The notes beneath the pieces are model-generated. The model ran no database searches. It worked only from the letters and a program-made list of their open reading frames with translations, and had not been told where the DNA came from. A program made the translations under genes and the position numbers. A stretch of DNA of 64,000 nt, taken from Sipunculus nudus. Lineage: Eukaryota; Annelida; Sipuncula; Golfingiida; Sipunculidae. This document shows, piece by piece, positions 25,440-38,000 of this stretch. Where the stretch lies: assembly GCA_026874595.1 (NCBI GenBank), contig CM049313.1, positions 17,483,508-17,547,507 on the forward strand. The letters run 5' to 3'. Within the stretch, counting starts at the first letter, position 1, and each line of letters opens with the position of its first letter.

Positions 25440-27495
25440 AACCGAGACCTTGGCCAATACCAGAAGTTAAAATATGTGAAATATTAAAAATCTTTCCATC
25501 TAAATTTGTTAAGAAGCAGTCGGTGTGTTTGTCCGTCTGTTTATGTGTTTCTGTCTTAATACATTTCTGAGCGAGAGGTGCTATTGCTATCTGTTTAATT
25601 GTCAGTCGTAAAACATACACACACATAAAACTGAATAGCCAGTTACATTGCTTAACTCTGATTATATTATGCTGCATTATGCGTTGATTTCCATTAAAAC
25701 ATATCTTGATAAAGTAAGATAGGTTCAACTTTTATACCTATTAATATATACCAAAGTCGCATACAAATAAATTTAATGTATATGCGCGAAAATTGGAAGC
25801 ACTAAAATTGATTGACAACGCGGTATTTTTTGTATAAGTAAATTAATTCAGGAATAATTCCATAAACCAAATGGTACCCTAGTTTTTGCCTCCGAGTACA
25901 TCACATTTATCAAATCTCTGCAAGAATAAAAATATGAGAGAGATATGTCGGGAGAATAATGAAAAAATTCTAATCCGTTAATGCAACACATGCAATATAT
26001 ATGAAGACCTCGTTGTATAATTTTCTCATTGCTGGCCTGATACTGTCGTGAAAGATTTTTACCATGTTATTTTACAAACTCCTGGTCTGTGCTGGTCCAT
26101 ACAGGACGTGCTCTTGCAAATTTGTAAAAATGTTTAGACGTACAATTCTCCTCGAGAAAATGGGTGTATGATTTTGAGTTTATGTGTATCTGTATAGATT
26201 TCTGGGATGAGTCCGTGATGTATATGTTAGGGTTAAGTTGCATTTCACGTCAACCCAAACCAAACTGAAACTGGTTGAGTATTCTGTCTCTTAATACTTG
26301 TTCTGAAAACGCATAGGCAGTTAGAGAAAGGGAACAAAGGGCGATTAGTGAAATGGTCAAATATGCCTCAAGCATCTCGGCAAGCTCGTCTTAGCCAAAT
26401 TAGAAGAAATTACCCACGGTAAAGCCATCTGCGGGGATGGCATAAACGCACTCTATCTCAGACAAATTGCTCATCCAATCGCCCGGTCATAATTGGAAGC
26501 GCTGGTTTATACGTCATTGTTGACAGGGGGCGGGGGGTACATTCAAGTTCCAACTAAATAATTGCACTGTATCCTTGGACACAGTTGCGCATACTTTTTG
26601 TCAATATTCACGTAGTAATTGACAAGTTACCTTTGAATATTTCATAAGAGATATTTTACATCTGTCCGGTATGTCGGGTTGTTCTTACTTTAACATAGAA
26701 ATTGACAAAAAAATGCCGACGTTGCTATACAGGATACATTGTTTATACGGCTAAAAATGCCACGATGTCAGCCGCCAAAAACTGTCACGACAGCCATACA
26801 AATTAATGCTTATCCCTATATTGCCATCAAGTTTCTATGGGGTACGTTAAAGGAAACGTTAAACGTAATATCAGATCTTACAGTGGCAGTGTATTCGCAA
26901 AGTTTCGTGGCATCAGCCATTGTTCAATTACATGTGTCCCTCCCCCCAGAAGAAAAAGTTCAGAACAAATAACTTACCAGTTAGTAAATTCAACAATTTA
27001 TAAAAGACTTCCTTTTCATAACAAGGCCTGGCCATTCAAGTATACAAAACACCCATTTACATAGAACCATAGCCTAAACAAATAAAATCGCCTTTAAATA
27101 ACCTATAGAGTAGTCATTGATTAATACACCTTAACGAACGCTATTTTTACTTTACCTTGATAGCAAAGCCTCAGATTTATTACTGGCATTTTATAATATA
27201 TAAACTGCAATTAAAACAGTAAATTTTAACGATCTCTTTTCCTTGGGATCGCATGTAAAAAGGCCATTATCAGCAAGAATAAAAAATTTTTCAGCTCCCG
27301 CATGTCCAGTTCTGCTAGGTTAAGCTTGTGCCAAAATCAAATATGTATCTTGCACATCGATCCTAGACCTCAATCAGGGAGGTCTAGACTTCCTTTGCAG
27401 GCTAGCTGATATCCTAATTAAGCCAGCAGAACCCCCGGCACACTGTAAACCTGATTAGAGAGCCGCTTATATTTGAAGAGGGCACGGAACGATGA

Positions 27496-27503
27496 TGACG
27501 TCA
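27496..27503. promoter_or_regulatory. Perfect CRE octamer
   Basis: TGACGTCA in the context GATGATGACGTCACGTATG, inside a GC-balanced, repeat-free patch at 27380-27560. This is the most enhancer-like setting of the five CRE octamers. Function is unproven. Confidence 0.35.
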
Positions 27504-28135
27504 CGTATGTGAGTGAACTTTGTTGCATTAGTTGCGTTCCGCGGACGGTAACAAAACAAGAACTGTTGACATTTGCAGTGAGTTGCTGACAAATTTCTCG
27601 TAGGCCTTAATGCCATAGCCTGCTTTACTTCAAATTAACTTTACAGTGGTCGGTAAGAGTATTCAGTTTTTCTGACACCATAGTAACCCATGACCAGTCA
27701 CTTTAGTTACGCATGCTTCTACTCGAACGACGAAACCCTGTGTAGGCCCAATTCCGTGAACAGCTTTTTTGAGTGTCGATACCAGGGTAGTCAAAGTTTG
27801 ACGTTTAGGCAATGAAAAAAATAGTAGTCGAAAATTTTAAAGATTAGATTGAATTTATTGTTAATCGTTGATCAAGCTCGGAATCTAACATAATGTTATG
27901 AAATAAAAATTAATTTACAGATCAGTTGATTGAATTTAACCTCCGATTTTATTGTTCGAATTCTAAAGCGCAAGAAGAAGAGAGATAAAGTCAAGACGAA
28001 TGTGCTTCCGCATGATTAAAAGACACTGTAGTAAAACGAAGTCATATATCAACACAGACAGTGCATGCAGTATTGTGAAACAGTATATTTTCACGGAGAT
28101 ATAATGTGAACAAATATGTTAAAACCCTTTTTTTT

Positions 28136-28145
28136 GGGGGGGGGG
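28136..28145 (+). repeat. Poly-G tract
   Basis: Ten G residues directly after eight T residues. Confidence 0.9.
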
Positions 28146-29417
28146 CCTTTTCATAAAGAATAGATTTTCAGGTTATTTAATGCAATGACTGGGGTTTAAT
28201 TGACAGGAGAAACTACAATAAACACGCGGTCAGGTAAGATAAAAAATATTTAGATGTATTTAATCACAAAGCAATCACGTAAAGCCTCCTCCCCCGTCTA
28301 GGGCGGTAAACTGGGTGAAAATTGGGAATCCACTACTAAGTGTAAGGCCTTGGGAATGCAGTCAAAGTCTAAATAAATATCAGGTAAACATTTATAACCA
28401 AGAATTAATATTGTGCGAATATCTAAGCTACTAAAAATCAGCTATATTGGAGATATAAAGCAAACAGAAAATCACGACAGAAGAAAGAAAAAATGGGAAA
28501 ACCGATGTTTTTGCACCCACAATTTTCTTGAGAAAACACGGATATAGAAATAAACTCGTCAGTTCCTCTTCCAGCGGGAGTAGACATAAATACCTGGTCA
28601 CAAAAAGCTGGGTACAACATAAAAAATTGATTTTTATTTTAAAAATGGCCATGGGAAAAAAAGTGATTCAGTGAAAGCTTAGTTCCTTCAAGAAGCATTT
28701 AAATACAATTTTCATACCTTGAAAGCCAACCCGAATTTTTAAAGATAGAAATAGAGTTTTCCTTCCATACTGTTACTTTCATAAATTTAATTTCATGTGT
28801 AATTGGTAAAGTTACAATATTCCTATAATAACATCATTCTGATTCATGAAAATGAAATAATGGTTAAAGCTCTGATGAACATGACATTTAAATAGGATGC
28901 AAACCATGACACTTTCAAATGCAACAGCTTCAAAGAACAATAAACAGGGGTGGGCGTTTATAAAAGAATGCCAAGTGCAACATGTATTTCATAAAGTCAG
29001 TATCTTATTGAAGCTGGTATTTATGTATAGCGCTAACAAAGTCCGGATTCTCCGTGTGATCTTGAACTTTATCAGCAGCCACTGACCCGGTTTAAAAAAC
29101 CAGTACGTACTCATCAGATGATACAACGCAGACATGAAAACATTCATTTAGGCATAACGTGTTACCATTATCAAAAGCATTAAAATGTCATGTCGATGGG
29201 CTTGCCCCCATACATGGATAGACGTGGGCCTTTAAAATGCCATGTTCCTCCTTTGCTTTGATAAATCGGATGAAACCTAGCAAGCATATTGGCTAAAAGG
29301 TGGTATGTGAGGTACCTGGATCCGGTGGAATTTGTGAAATAATAAGCTGGATAAAAAAATATTTACTTACTGAAATTACATTCGCACAATCAAAGTTCCT
29401 ATCTTGCCATTGGATGT

Positions 29418-29555
29418 ATTACCTCGGTGCAAGCGTAGCGATTTCAATAACCCCCGTTTCAGATTACCCCCGGTAATTTATATCGATTCCAGATAACCCC
29501 AGTGGTAACTTGTAAATGATTTCAGATTACTAATCTAAGGTTTCAGACCATCCCT
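29418..29555. repeat. TTTCAGATTACCCC repeat cluster
   Basis: Degenerate units starting TTTCAGATTACCCC or TTCCAGATAACCCC at 29457, 29487 and 29520, with a further GTTTCAGACC at 29540, spaced roughly 20-33 bases. The first unit (29457-29475) is a perfect 19-base inverted match to 32197-32215. Confidence 0.65.
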
Positions 29556-30337
29556 TTAAAACAGTTGATTCTTCATGTTTAGTCACTTAAAGTTCTTATA
29601 ATTACTTAAATTTGCATTTAATGTGCTATGCGCCTTGTATATGTGAAGTGTATAGGTCAATATACCTAGCAATCTGCATTCTAAGAAATGCAAGCCTCTG
29701 CCATTTGGGGGTTCCTCTTGTGGGATGCTCCCTATCCCGTGTTTGCATTTACTTATTCGGCCCATATTCCGAGGTTCATTCGTGTCATAGTGACTGAACA
29801 TTTGGGAAAATTCCTTGTTGCCATTCCTGGATCCTAATCATGTGGCAAAGCATGGAACAATATAATTTACATTTTACGCAAAATATATTAAAAATAAATG
29901 GATTCAGTCCTGCTTTTGAATCTGGTATCTTTCACGCGGTCTCTTTTAATAAAATATCATGAGTTTAAAGCGTGGGAATTTGTTATATGTTTACATCAGA
30001 AGATAAACGAGGAGATAAACTAAACTGGGGTAAAATGAAATCACGGTGGCGGAACAAGAGTGCCCCCCCCCTCCCCCGTGTATTCAACCAAAACCAAAGT
30101 TATCATTTTTATCAGAAAAATATATATATTTCTATCTTCATTTATGATGGTTATCAAATAATCCACCATTTCAGTTAATGACTTCTTGCTTGCGGGTATG
30201 AATAATTAAATATTGAGTCTGATATTGAGTTTTTCTTCATCTTGCCTTATCTTAGGGGAAATAAACTTTTGATCGATTTTAACCGAATATTGAATAATTA
30301 TATTGTATTACCGTTCAGTTAAACAGTCTACAGTATA
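29556..30337. other. Intronic DNA, no firm feature
   Basis: Overlapping 60-70 codon frames at 29583-29801 and 29972-30178 show nothing recognisable. A C-rich tract (C8, T, C5) begins at 30063. Confidence 0.45.

Positions 30338-30393
<56 letters not shown>
30338..30393. repeat. (AT)n microsatellite
   Basis: About 55 bases of AT dinucleotides abutting the first SINE-like unit. Confidence 0.95.
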
Positions 30394-30398
<5 letters not shown>

Positions 30399-30534
30399 AT
30401 GAATACAAATTGGTCAGGAAAAATATTGGGCCGATCCAGGATACGAATCCATGTCCGGCGTTCCAACCGCTTCGCTGGAAAAGCAAGCTTCACTAGCGAG
30501 AGAGTTCGGCCCGCTTTTATGTCACCCCGTAACA
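30394..30534 (-). mobile_element. SINE-like unit, copy 1 (internally deleted)
   Basis: 141 bp from TTGTTATGAATAC to CCCCGTAACA. It matches copy 2 (30653-30812) along its length but lacks about 17-19 bases in the middle, between the two polymerase-III-like boxes. The separation of two copies by 118 bp of unrelated sequence, with AT microsatellites on the outer sides, suggests a composite insertion. Confidence 0.6.
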
Positions 30535-30652
30535 CACACCCTCTTAAGAGCTTTCTGCTATCAGAACAAGACTAATTATCTCAGAAGTCACACTTTGGTG
30601 AGCTTATTCCCAGGGCCACAAAGTTTACCGTCACGTCGGACGAACCCAAATT

Positions 30653-30812
30653 TTGTTACGAATACATATTGTTCAGGGGAAAATATTGGGCCGATCCAAG
30701 ATTCGAACCCATATATCGGTGGCGCACTTGTCCGGCGTTCCAACCGCTTCGCTAGAAAACCAAGCTTCACTAGCGAGACACTTCGGTCCGTTTTTATGTC
30801 ACCCCGTAACAA
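30653..30812 (-). mobile_element. SINE-like unit with tRNA-type A and B boxes
   Basis: 160 bp with short inverted ends (TTGTTACG and CGTAACAA). Read on the minus strand it contains TAGCGAAGCGGTTGG (30754-30740), similar to a tRNA A box, and then GGGTTCGAATC (30710-30700), a near-perfect B box, about 29 bases later. That spacing is normal for a polymerase-III internal promoter, so a tRNA-derived SINE is likely. The terminal TGTTACG..CGTAACA could alternatively be short LTR or MITE ends. The box match does not make it a functional tRNA gene: no cloverleaf closes. Confidence 0.55.
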
Positions 30813-30828
30813 TATATATATATATATT
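30811..30828. repeat. Short (AT)n tract
   Basis: AT run immediately after the second SINE-like unit. Confidence 0.85.
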
Positions 30829-30928
30829 AGATACACTATTAATAATGTGACAGAAATATTAGATTTACCCACAGCATAGATTTAAGAATAGTTATTGTCG
30901 ATCAATATTGTATTTACCAGCGATGCAT

Positions 30929-30955
30929 GAATAAATAAATAAATAAATAAATAAA
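30929..30955 (+). repeat. (AAAT)n microsatellite
   Basis: About six and a half ATAA units. Confidence 0.9.
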
Positions 30956-32053
30956 TTTAAAATTTTTTAGTAAATGTTTTTCCTACATATATGCTAGTGA
31001 TCGAATTTCACATAAGCTGATAAGCTACGTAAATACTGTTATAAAGAAGAGTAATTTAAGTTTCTTGTTAATAAAAAAATAAACATATTAGTGAGTGAAA
31101 TAACTCCGCAGAGTAATAAGCGTAAAACATCGAATGCTATTTGGTATCGGTTTGCCTTACATTTATATTTTAATGTTGTTTCACACTTATGAATTTACCC
31201 AACTAATAAGCAGCTGTAAAGCTCACACATGCGTATTTTTTGTTTTCCACAATGCAGATTTTTATAGTAAAGAAAACCATTTTCGTTTGCTTCCTCATAT
31301 ATTTAGATCTAAATGAACAAGATATCCAATCTATGACGTGTGGCAGGTCCGAAGGGCGACACAAGACATATAATTTGTCTCTTATATAATGTGACAGTTG
31401 TGGTGTTTTAATGATTTCATGAGTAGTCCCTGTATATTTAATCGACATCAGAGCAGAAAAGCAGTTATATCTCAGAGGACAAAACAGTAGAATCTTCAGA
31501 CCTAACTATAAAACTTTAAGTCCTTAAAATAAATTTTGTTTTTTTTTCTGTTCATTGATATTTATCTAGTATTGAACATCGCCTGAATCATCAATTGTCA
31601 AGTTTTTCTGATTCATGTGAACTTCAGTCGGTGGGAGATTGCAAACAACTGTGAGATGACAAAGTTGGTACGGATGCACTAACTTAAAAGTAAATATTTA
31701 GAAATCCAAGAAAATCCTATTTAATCTTTTATAAATTAATAATATCACCAAGTACCAAAAGTACGTTGTTATATGGACATTTTTAGATAATCTTAATGAG
31801 TCACATTTAATTAATTATTCGATGTCCTGACCATTGGCAAAGATTATATGTCCTATGGCGTCTTTATGCCTATATTTAAAATAAAAAAAGATGAATGGAA
31901 TTTCAAATATTTTATTTCCTGCGTTACCCAGGAAATAGGAAAAGAAAAATTTTTTTTCTTCTAAATTTTCTAAATTAAATGTAGTAATAATCATAATTTG
32001 AATTTATGGCTTCTTTAGATTGCATCTATGTTTTATCTCAACCTTGCCCGTGT

Positions 32054-32057
<4 letters not shown>
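30956..32057. other. Intronic DNA, no firm feature
   Basis: AT-rich. The ORFs at 31134-31448 overlap on opposite strands without domain support. Confidence 0.5.

Positions 32058-32105
<48 letters not shown>
32058..32105. repeat. (AT)n microsatellite
   Basis: Nearly 50 bases of AT dinucleotides. Confidence 0.95.
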
Positions 32106-32109
<4 letters not shown>

Positions 32110-32184
32110 TTTTGCACTTTTCCTGTATTAATTTACAACAATATTCTTACTCTAGTCCCCTTTCCTAAAAAAGCCTCCTCTAAA

Positions 32185-32265
32185 TCACGTTTAGACTACC
32201 GGGGGTAATCTGAAAACGCTTTTCTGATTACCGGAGGAAATTTGTTGCGGGGGTAACCTGAAGTC
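32185..32265. repeat. GGGGGTAATCTGAAA repeat, inverted relative to 29.4 kb
   Basis: Contains TACCGGGGGTAATCTGAAA at 32197-32215, the exact complement of 29457-29475, and a second unit GCGGGGGTAACCTGAAG at about 32247-32263. An opposing CTGATTACCGGAGG lies between them, so the cluster is locally self-complementary. Confidence 0.65.
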
Positions 32266-34486
32266 TTACATCGGAACAAGATCACTGTGATCTAAACAAC
32301 ACAGGTGGAATGTAATTAATCGCATGAGTGTGATGCGGATGTGGAGTGTGTTTAAAAATATAGCAGGGGATATTGCTTGCTATTGCAGATATAATTTACG
32401 GTTTAAACATATGGAGAACATGAAACGATCACAGGGGCAGCAAACCTTGTTTTAGTCAGTTTGAATATGTAGGATAAAACACTTTTTTTCTAAAGAGATG
32501 TTATGTCTGAATTTAAGTTGGCGTTACCCTGTATTTTAGTTTTGTATAATCAACGGACTTTGGAAAATGCAAAATTAGGTTAAATTCATGTGTATTTGCA
32601 TATTCCTTACACAATATCTAAACCATCTAAACTACGCTCAAAAGTACGCAGAAATCAATAACAAAATTAACTATTCAAATATATTTCACTAACATATTAC
32701 TATGCAGTGTCGATCTCATATTCAAGTGAAATCCCAGAAACAATGAATAGAAGACAAAAACCCTGGCTCATAAGAATACAATAAGATTAAATGGCACAAA
32801 AAAAAAACAGCATGAAAATGTCACTTTTTTCCCGTCAATCAATTTAGAGGTGCTACCAGAAAAAAATCATTATCATTTGACGTAATACTGTATGGCCGAA
32901 TAAATGATTTCAAGGGTGCAAATACAAAAAGACCATATTTTCATTTGATCTTTGACCTTTAGAAGTTTTTACCATTTCATCTAAAATTGTTTATGTTTCA
33001 GAACGTGTTGAGACGTACAATCGTTAAGTTTTATCACCAAAATCCTGCAAAACACGTAAAACCACCGATCACATAGAAAAAGATGCATGTATACAGTATA
33101 TAGGTTTTCTTGGTGGAGCAAGCGCCGTGACTTAATTAAACTGGCGATTGTCAGGAACTCAATTTACGTCATTCAGGCTTATCATAAAACCAGGGTCGCC
33201 CATCCAGGGTTTGACAGACAAAACTATAGACCGAAACAATACAAAATAAATTCCTAAATACTCCAACATTTTTTGCTTTAAATAACCTCTGGGAAATCGC
33301 TTGCGTTAAGGTGTTAGTCTGAACAGAAACAATAGGGTCTGACAGTTATCCCCAATCACTGCTAACGTTGATCCACTTGTTATGACAGTGTTGGAACACC
33401 CGGGATCCTAAGACACTGATAGTGCGCCCGGTTCAATTGATCCATTTCATAGCCTCAGGTGCCGTGATACTGGTGTTAAAATTGGCAAGAACATCATTTT
33501 GCGAGATCTCCACGGACACAATAGTCACATAGCCAGCAGAGGATTTTCCAAATTAACATTGTACATGTGCACAGTCCGTAAGACACGTTAACATGCTAAA
33601 AAGTCTCTAATAGTGAACGAATTCATTTTCAGTGGCATATATAAGTAAATAATGTATTTGGAACAACATTAACCAGTCTGTGACTTTTGTATATAAATGC
33701 TACATTTTCGCTTTAAAATACAGGCCTCTACTTAACTATATAATATGTAATGTAATTTCACTAATATTATTATTTTATTTATTATTAGTAATAAAGTTTA
33801 CATTTCTTCTGGATGCTATGGCATGCGCATGTTTTTGCATTTTTAGAAATACTCGAAAGCAGTTGGAATTTAAAGATTTGTATAAATTTAAACGAGATGC
33901 AAACAGGGAACGATATTTAAAGATCCGTTTTTAATAGTTGAAATTGAAGACGAACAATATGTGCTCTGTCATAAGAATATACCGATATACCGGCCAATTT
34001 TAGAGATATGTGTTTACATTTTAGGATAATGACTTCAGATTGTACCTGGTAATAAATACTTATGTAATTAATTTGTCGAGACTATACTTCTGGATGTTAA
34101 CAATACTATAAAACCAAACATTACAGACGATTTGCTTAATTTAATTAAATTGATGTGTGCAAACCTATTTTTACTATTACCAACTGGTAACCATTTTTTC
34201 AAGTCCGCTTATGTAATTGCATATTGTGTAATATTGAGGCATATATATTTTGGTACAATACCCTATCTGACACAAGAATTAAGTATACTTTATTATCAGC
34301 GTTAGGTATACCCAGTTATATCACATGACTTTCAGGATAGAGAAAATCTTTTTTGAAATTAATCAGTCGCCATTAGAAATAAAATAACTACGTTATTATG
34401 ACCTGTGTGTTTTACCCTCTGTTGATGTTATGGTTACTCGTAAGGCAGGATATTTAAATTTTCGGTATCAGGCAGTTGACACAGGG
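32266..34486. other. Intronic DNA, no firm feature
   Basis: No repeat edge, RNA gene or exon recognised. The 84-codon frame at 33680-33934 is AT-rich and featureless. Confidence 0.5.
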
Positions 34487-34620
34487 TTAAGATAGTTCCG
34501 TCCAATGAGAACGGAGTGTTTCTAGCATTCTCGGACAAGTGATTCTCATTGGTATGAATATTTATGGCACTGTGCCAGCTCCCCTGGTGTCATTACCATC
34601 TAAACTTCGGTACAGAAAAC
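34487..34620. repeat. CCAATGAGA palindromic family, copy 1
   Basis: CCAATGAGA (34502-34510) and its complement TCTCATTGG (34544-34552) enclose a 33-base loop. The copy shares with 39390-39540 the order GGTTAA/GGTTCG, GATAGTTC, the two arms, GGCACTGTG/GTGTC and CTCCCCTGGTG/CTCCCTAGTG. Confidence 0.6.
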
Positions 34621-35658
34621 AGTGGTGTAGTGGAATGAGTCCTATAACAAATGTACCGTGACCACTGTAAGCAGTGTAAAGTTATAACAATCTTATAAGG
34701 ATAATGTTAAGAGTTACCACATGTTTTCAAGTAAAGTCTTGAATTGTGAATATAAAATATACGATGGTCTTAAGAGGGACTTCAGCACATGCTTAGTACG
34801 TTTGGTTTGGGTCCTAATTTGCTGTCGGTTTGAATAATTAACCCCAATTAAGGTCAGTGCCCGCGTCGGCAGGTGCTCTTGCTTGACTAATGGTTGGACA
34901 ACATTACCATTTGCGAAGACCACAGCTATGGATAATCTGTATCATTGCCTGACCTGAGTAATTATTATTATTAATTATACTAATGGAAGACACCATTCAT
35001 CGATTAACAGGAAATAGTTCCCAAACATTACTTTTTCTTTTGTTCGCTGAATATTATTATAAATGGGTGTGAACATTGTTTGTTATTTTCATTGAAACTC
35101 GTAAGAAACCGGTGTTGAACCTGCTGGTAATACTAAAGTAATTAATGTAATTAGGTGCAAAAGGAGTAACCAAGTCTGATTTTGAGGAGTTAAGAGCCAG
35201 AACTCTAAAACAAACGGGCTTTGCAATGCATTACACAAAACATAATTGAGAACAAACCAGATTCCATTACGAAAATAATTGCTTTTTGTATTTTAGCATT
35301 AGCTGACAATAAACATACGAGTGTTGGTGCTAGACATAAGATATATGCTTGATTAGTCAATACTGTTATTATGATTACAACATATTGCAAGTATTCAAGA
35401 AATTTGAGTGATGAAGATCATTTGTTCCTTTTTTACCACTAGAAGATCGATTATATTGATATCATAACCAGAACAATGAGAAAGTGAGGTCTGTGATAAA
35501 ACACAAGAGGGTGAACAGTTGAGGTTTGAACGCTTGCATCTGCCATCAAGAACAACCACTTTAATAATACCTAAAATTAAGTAAAATATAATTCAGAATA
35601 CCATTCCCAAAGTATCGCCATTTATCTTTTATTTTACTCACGTCCTTTATGTAATGCA

Positions 35659-35737
<79 letters not shown>

Positions 35738-36439
35738 CTTATCCATTACACCACCAATCACAATTGTTTTATACAGTTAATTCAACTTTTTATCTTTTAG
35801 TGGATGCAAAACCTATGGAGTTCAATCCTACTAGCATTAGCTACTTCAAGTTAGTTTTGCAATGTGTCTTTATCTATATCTTTTACAGTACTTTTTGCCT
35901 GGCATCGATGCCATCGGTTTTAACAACTGCCAAATGTTATATAGTTTCCTAAGTCTTCATTCCTTATGGCTAATTCTTTCTTTAGACCAACCTCGCATAC
36001 CTCCGTTATATGCCATGTTGTACTTTTCTCCCTCACTGCGTTGTATGACCTTATTGTTCATGTAGTCCTGGCTGCATTATACGGTTAATTGAGTCCAAAG
36101 TCGCGCCGCATAGTGTTAAATCTGTTTAATGGTATCCGACAACTGTTGATGTATCAGTTTACATCCCTACTTAGCAATGTTTTCAATTCCCTAAAACTTA
36201 CCGTAGCTTTGTTTCAGATATATTTAAACTTCTCGGAATCAGATCTGTAGTTTGAAATTTGATCCATATCTTTTTCATAATATGCCAGTTATTCCATGAT
36301 AAATGTGAAGGACGCGGGTGCTTGGTCATTGAACTGTTATTGCTGTGGACTTCGCAAACTTTCGGAGTTGAGGTTTATCTTCGGTATACGCTGTTTATAC
36401 GGTGGCCATGAGAAGTAGTCCCAATCCTCGATCAAGGGC
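34621..36439. other. Intronic DNA with an (AT)n array
   Basis: A long AT array occupies 35662-35734. A frame at 35800-35860 follows an acceptor-like TTATCTTTTAG but has no donor and no similarity I recognise. Nothing else is seen. Confidence 0.5.
35662..35734. repeat. (AT)n microsatellite
   Basis: Over 70 bases of AT dinucleotides with one GT interruption; the longest AT array in the window apart from the foldback apex. Confidence 0.95.
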
Positions 36440-36735
36440 GTATGACAGAAAAAGCTGGCCCGTCGACTTCAGTGGCCCAGAGGAGAAGCAGAGGAAGTCG
36501 TGAGTTCAAATCTCAGCCGAGGAGCGGCGAGATTTTCACGGTTGGCTTAAACTTAGGGTGGGAACTCTGCAGACTTAATAGAAAGGCTGTACCCCACAGC
36601 CGTGTATCACTCACAAACGAGTCCATCTTTGGGAGGTTTTTCGGTGTAATGACCCAGTAATGGGGATGATTACACATCCAGAACCTGCAAATGCTGTAGA
36701 CACCGGGCCTGGGTGGTGACACCAGGATTCAAAAT
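36440..36735 (+). mobile_element. tRNA-derived SINE candidate
   Basis: A tRNA-like head has an A-box-like AGTGGCCCAGAGGAGAAGC at about 36471-36489 and a B-box-like GAGTTCAAATCTC at 36502-36514. It is followed by about 200 bp of non-tRNA body with CGAGATTTTCACGG, CACTCACAAACGAG and GGTGTAATGACCCAG, and an A-rich end near AATAAAATGG. The open frame of 72 codons across it is not a gene. No second copy is present in this window to prove the boundaries. Confidence 0.4.
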
Positions 36736-38000
36736 AAAATGGCAGAAAACGAATGCTACCGCCTTGTCACGTAGTCTCAAACCGAAATGTAACTATGAAG
36801 ATGTAAATACTTAGGTTAAGAATTAGATAAGCAGGATTAGAACAATATGGGCGGTTACCTCCAGCAAAATTGTGAAAAGAAAAGAAAAATGTGACCCAAA
36901 ATCAGGAGTATTGCAATGTCAAATCTGAAATTAATGCTTCAATTTTTTTTACTAATATGCCCTTTTGTGACGTCGGTATATGGTTATTGATATATTACTA
37001 TCATCAGCATACCGTGATCATTAATATTTATTTCTTTATCAAAAAATATATTACTGTCTCCGGTTGAGTAATACATGGGCTTTGCGTCCTTTGTTCTGTT
37101 CCGTGACGTCAATTAAACCAAAGAAGTTGTTCTAATGAAAGACTAATAACGTTTCACATGATATTTTTCGTAATAACTAATTTCACCAATATATAATGTA
37201 TTTGAAGAGAAAGGAAATACCGTCATTAATTAGCAGTACCTCATTTTTTCAAGTTTTATTGCATAAATTGGTTTAAATTAACATATTTAATGCTATTTAA
37301 TTAACAATAAATGGACTTGTGTTCCTTTATTTCATAACGAAATGAGGCGGCGGTATTTAGATCGCGCTCAAATAAAAGTTGATCATTATTGTCTCGACGA
37401 ACTATTTTGCAACGGGTATTAAACATGGGGGGTTTTCTTGTCATACAAAAATGAAGACTGATAGTTGTCTGTAAATTTCCTCATGCATGACTGATAGTAT
37501 TGAAGGAATTATATTCAAAATAATAATTTAACCAGCCCTGGGAGCTAACGAAGCCTGGTGTGGTCATGATGCTGTGTGTCTGTGGACTCAGTATAAGTTT
37601 ATCCGACAGATGGGGGGATATTATTTTTATATTGTTTTTCCATGAATCGTTCATGACACAACTGTACCCTTGCGTGTGATCTGTTCTTCAATGACAAATT
37701 CAAGGCCTACAGTTTATGCACGGGGTTCCATGAAGTGACTCACATCTGATATAATTTTTATTTCATTTTAAGTTTTCAATATTGTTCCGTGATACAGTTA
37801 CACATGCTTTCACTAATGAAGATGCACTTTGTGTATCAGTTCATTAGTATATACCTAAATGCCGTGGAATCAAAACCCGGAATTCGAGTAATCGCCAGTT
37901 TTCCCGATATTCGGTGGAAATGACGTTAGCCCCGATTTGGTGGTAACCGATCGTATAACTGACATCCTGCAATCTCCTTATAAAGAAAATGTCTGTATCT
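36736..38000. other. Intronic DNA with one CRE
   Basis: AT-rich, with a perfect TGACGTCA at 37104. No exon or repeat boundary seen. Confidence 0.5.
37104..37111. promoter_or_regulatory. Perfect CRE octamer
   Basis: TGACGTCA in the context CCGTGACGTCAATTAAAC. Function is unproven. Confidence 0.3.

Larger units (their letters stand above)
24531..29417. other. Intronic DNA, no firm feature
   Basis: Contains poly-C at 25424-25439, an oligo-T/poly-G switch at 28128-28145 and a CRE at 27496. The ORFs at 24557-24787, 25408-25728, 26739-27064 and 28431-29085 have no domain or splice support. The stretch around 27380-27560 is GC-balanced, repeat-free and carries the CRE, so it is the best candidate here for a regulatory element. 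Confidence 0.4.

Noticed and set aside
30700-30754. Possible tRNA gene
   Set aside because: A and B boxes are present but no acceptor, anticodon or T stem set closes into a cloverleaf, and a second truncated copy lies next to it, so a SINE-like element fits better.
35800-35860. Possible cassette exon after TTATCTTTTAG
   Set aside because: No donor within the open frame, no dibasic sites, and composition as in the intron.
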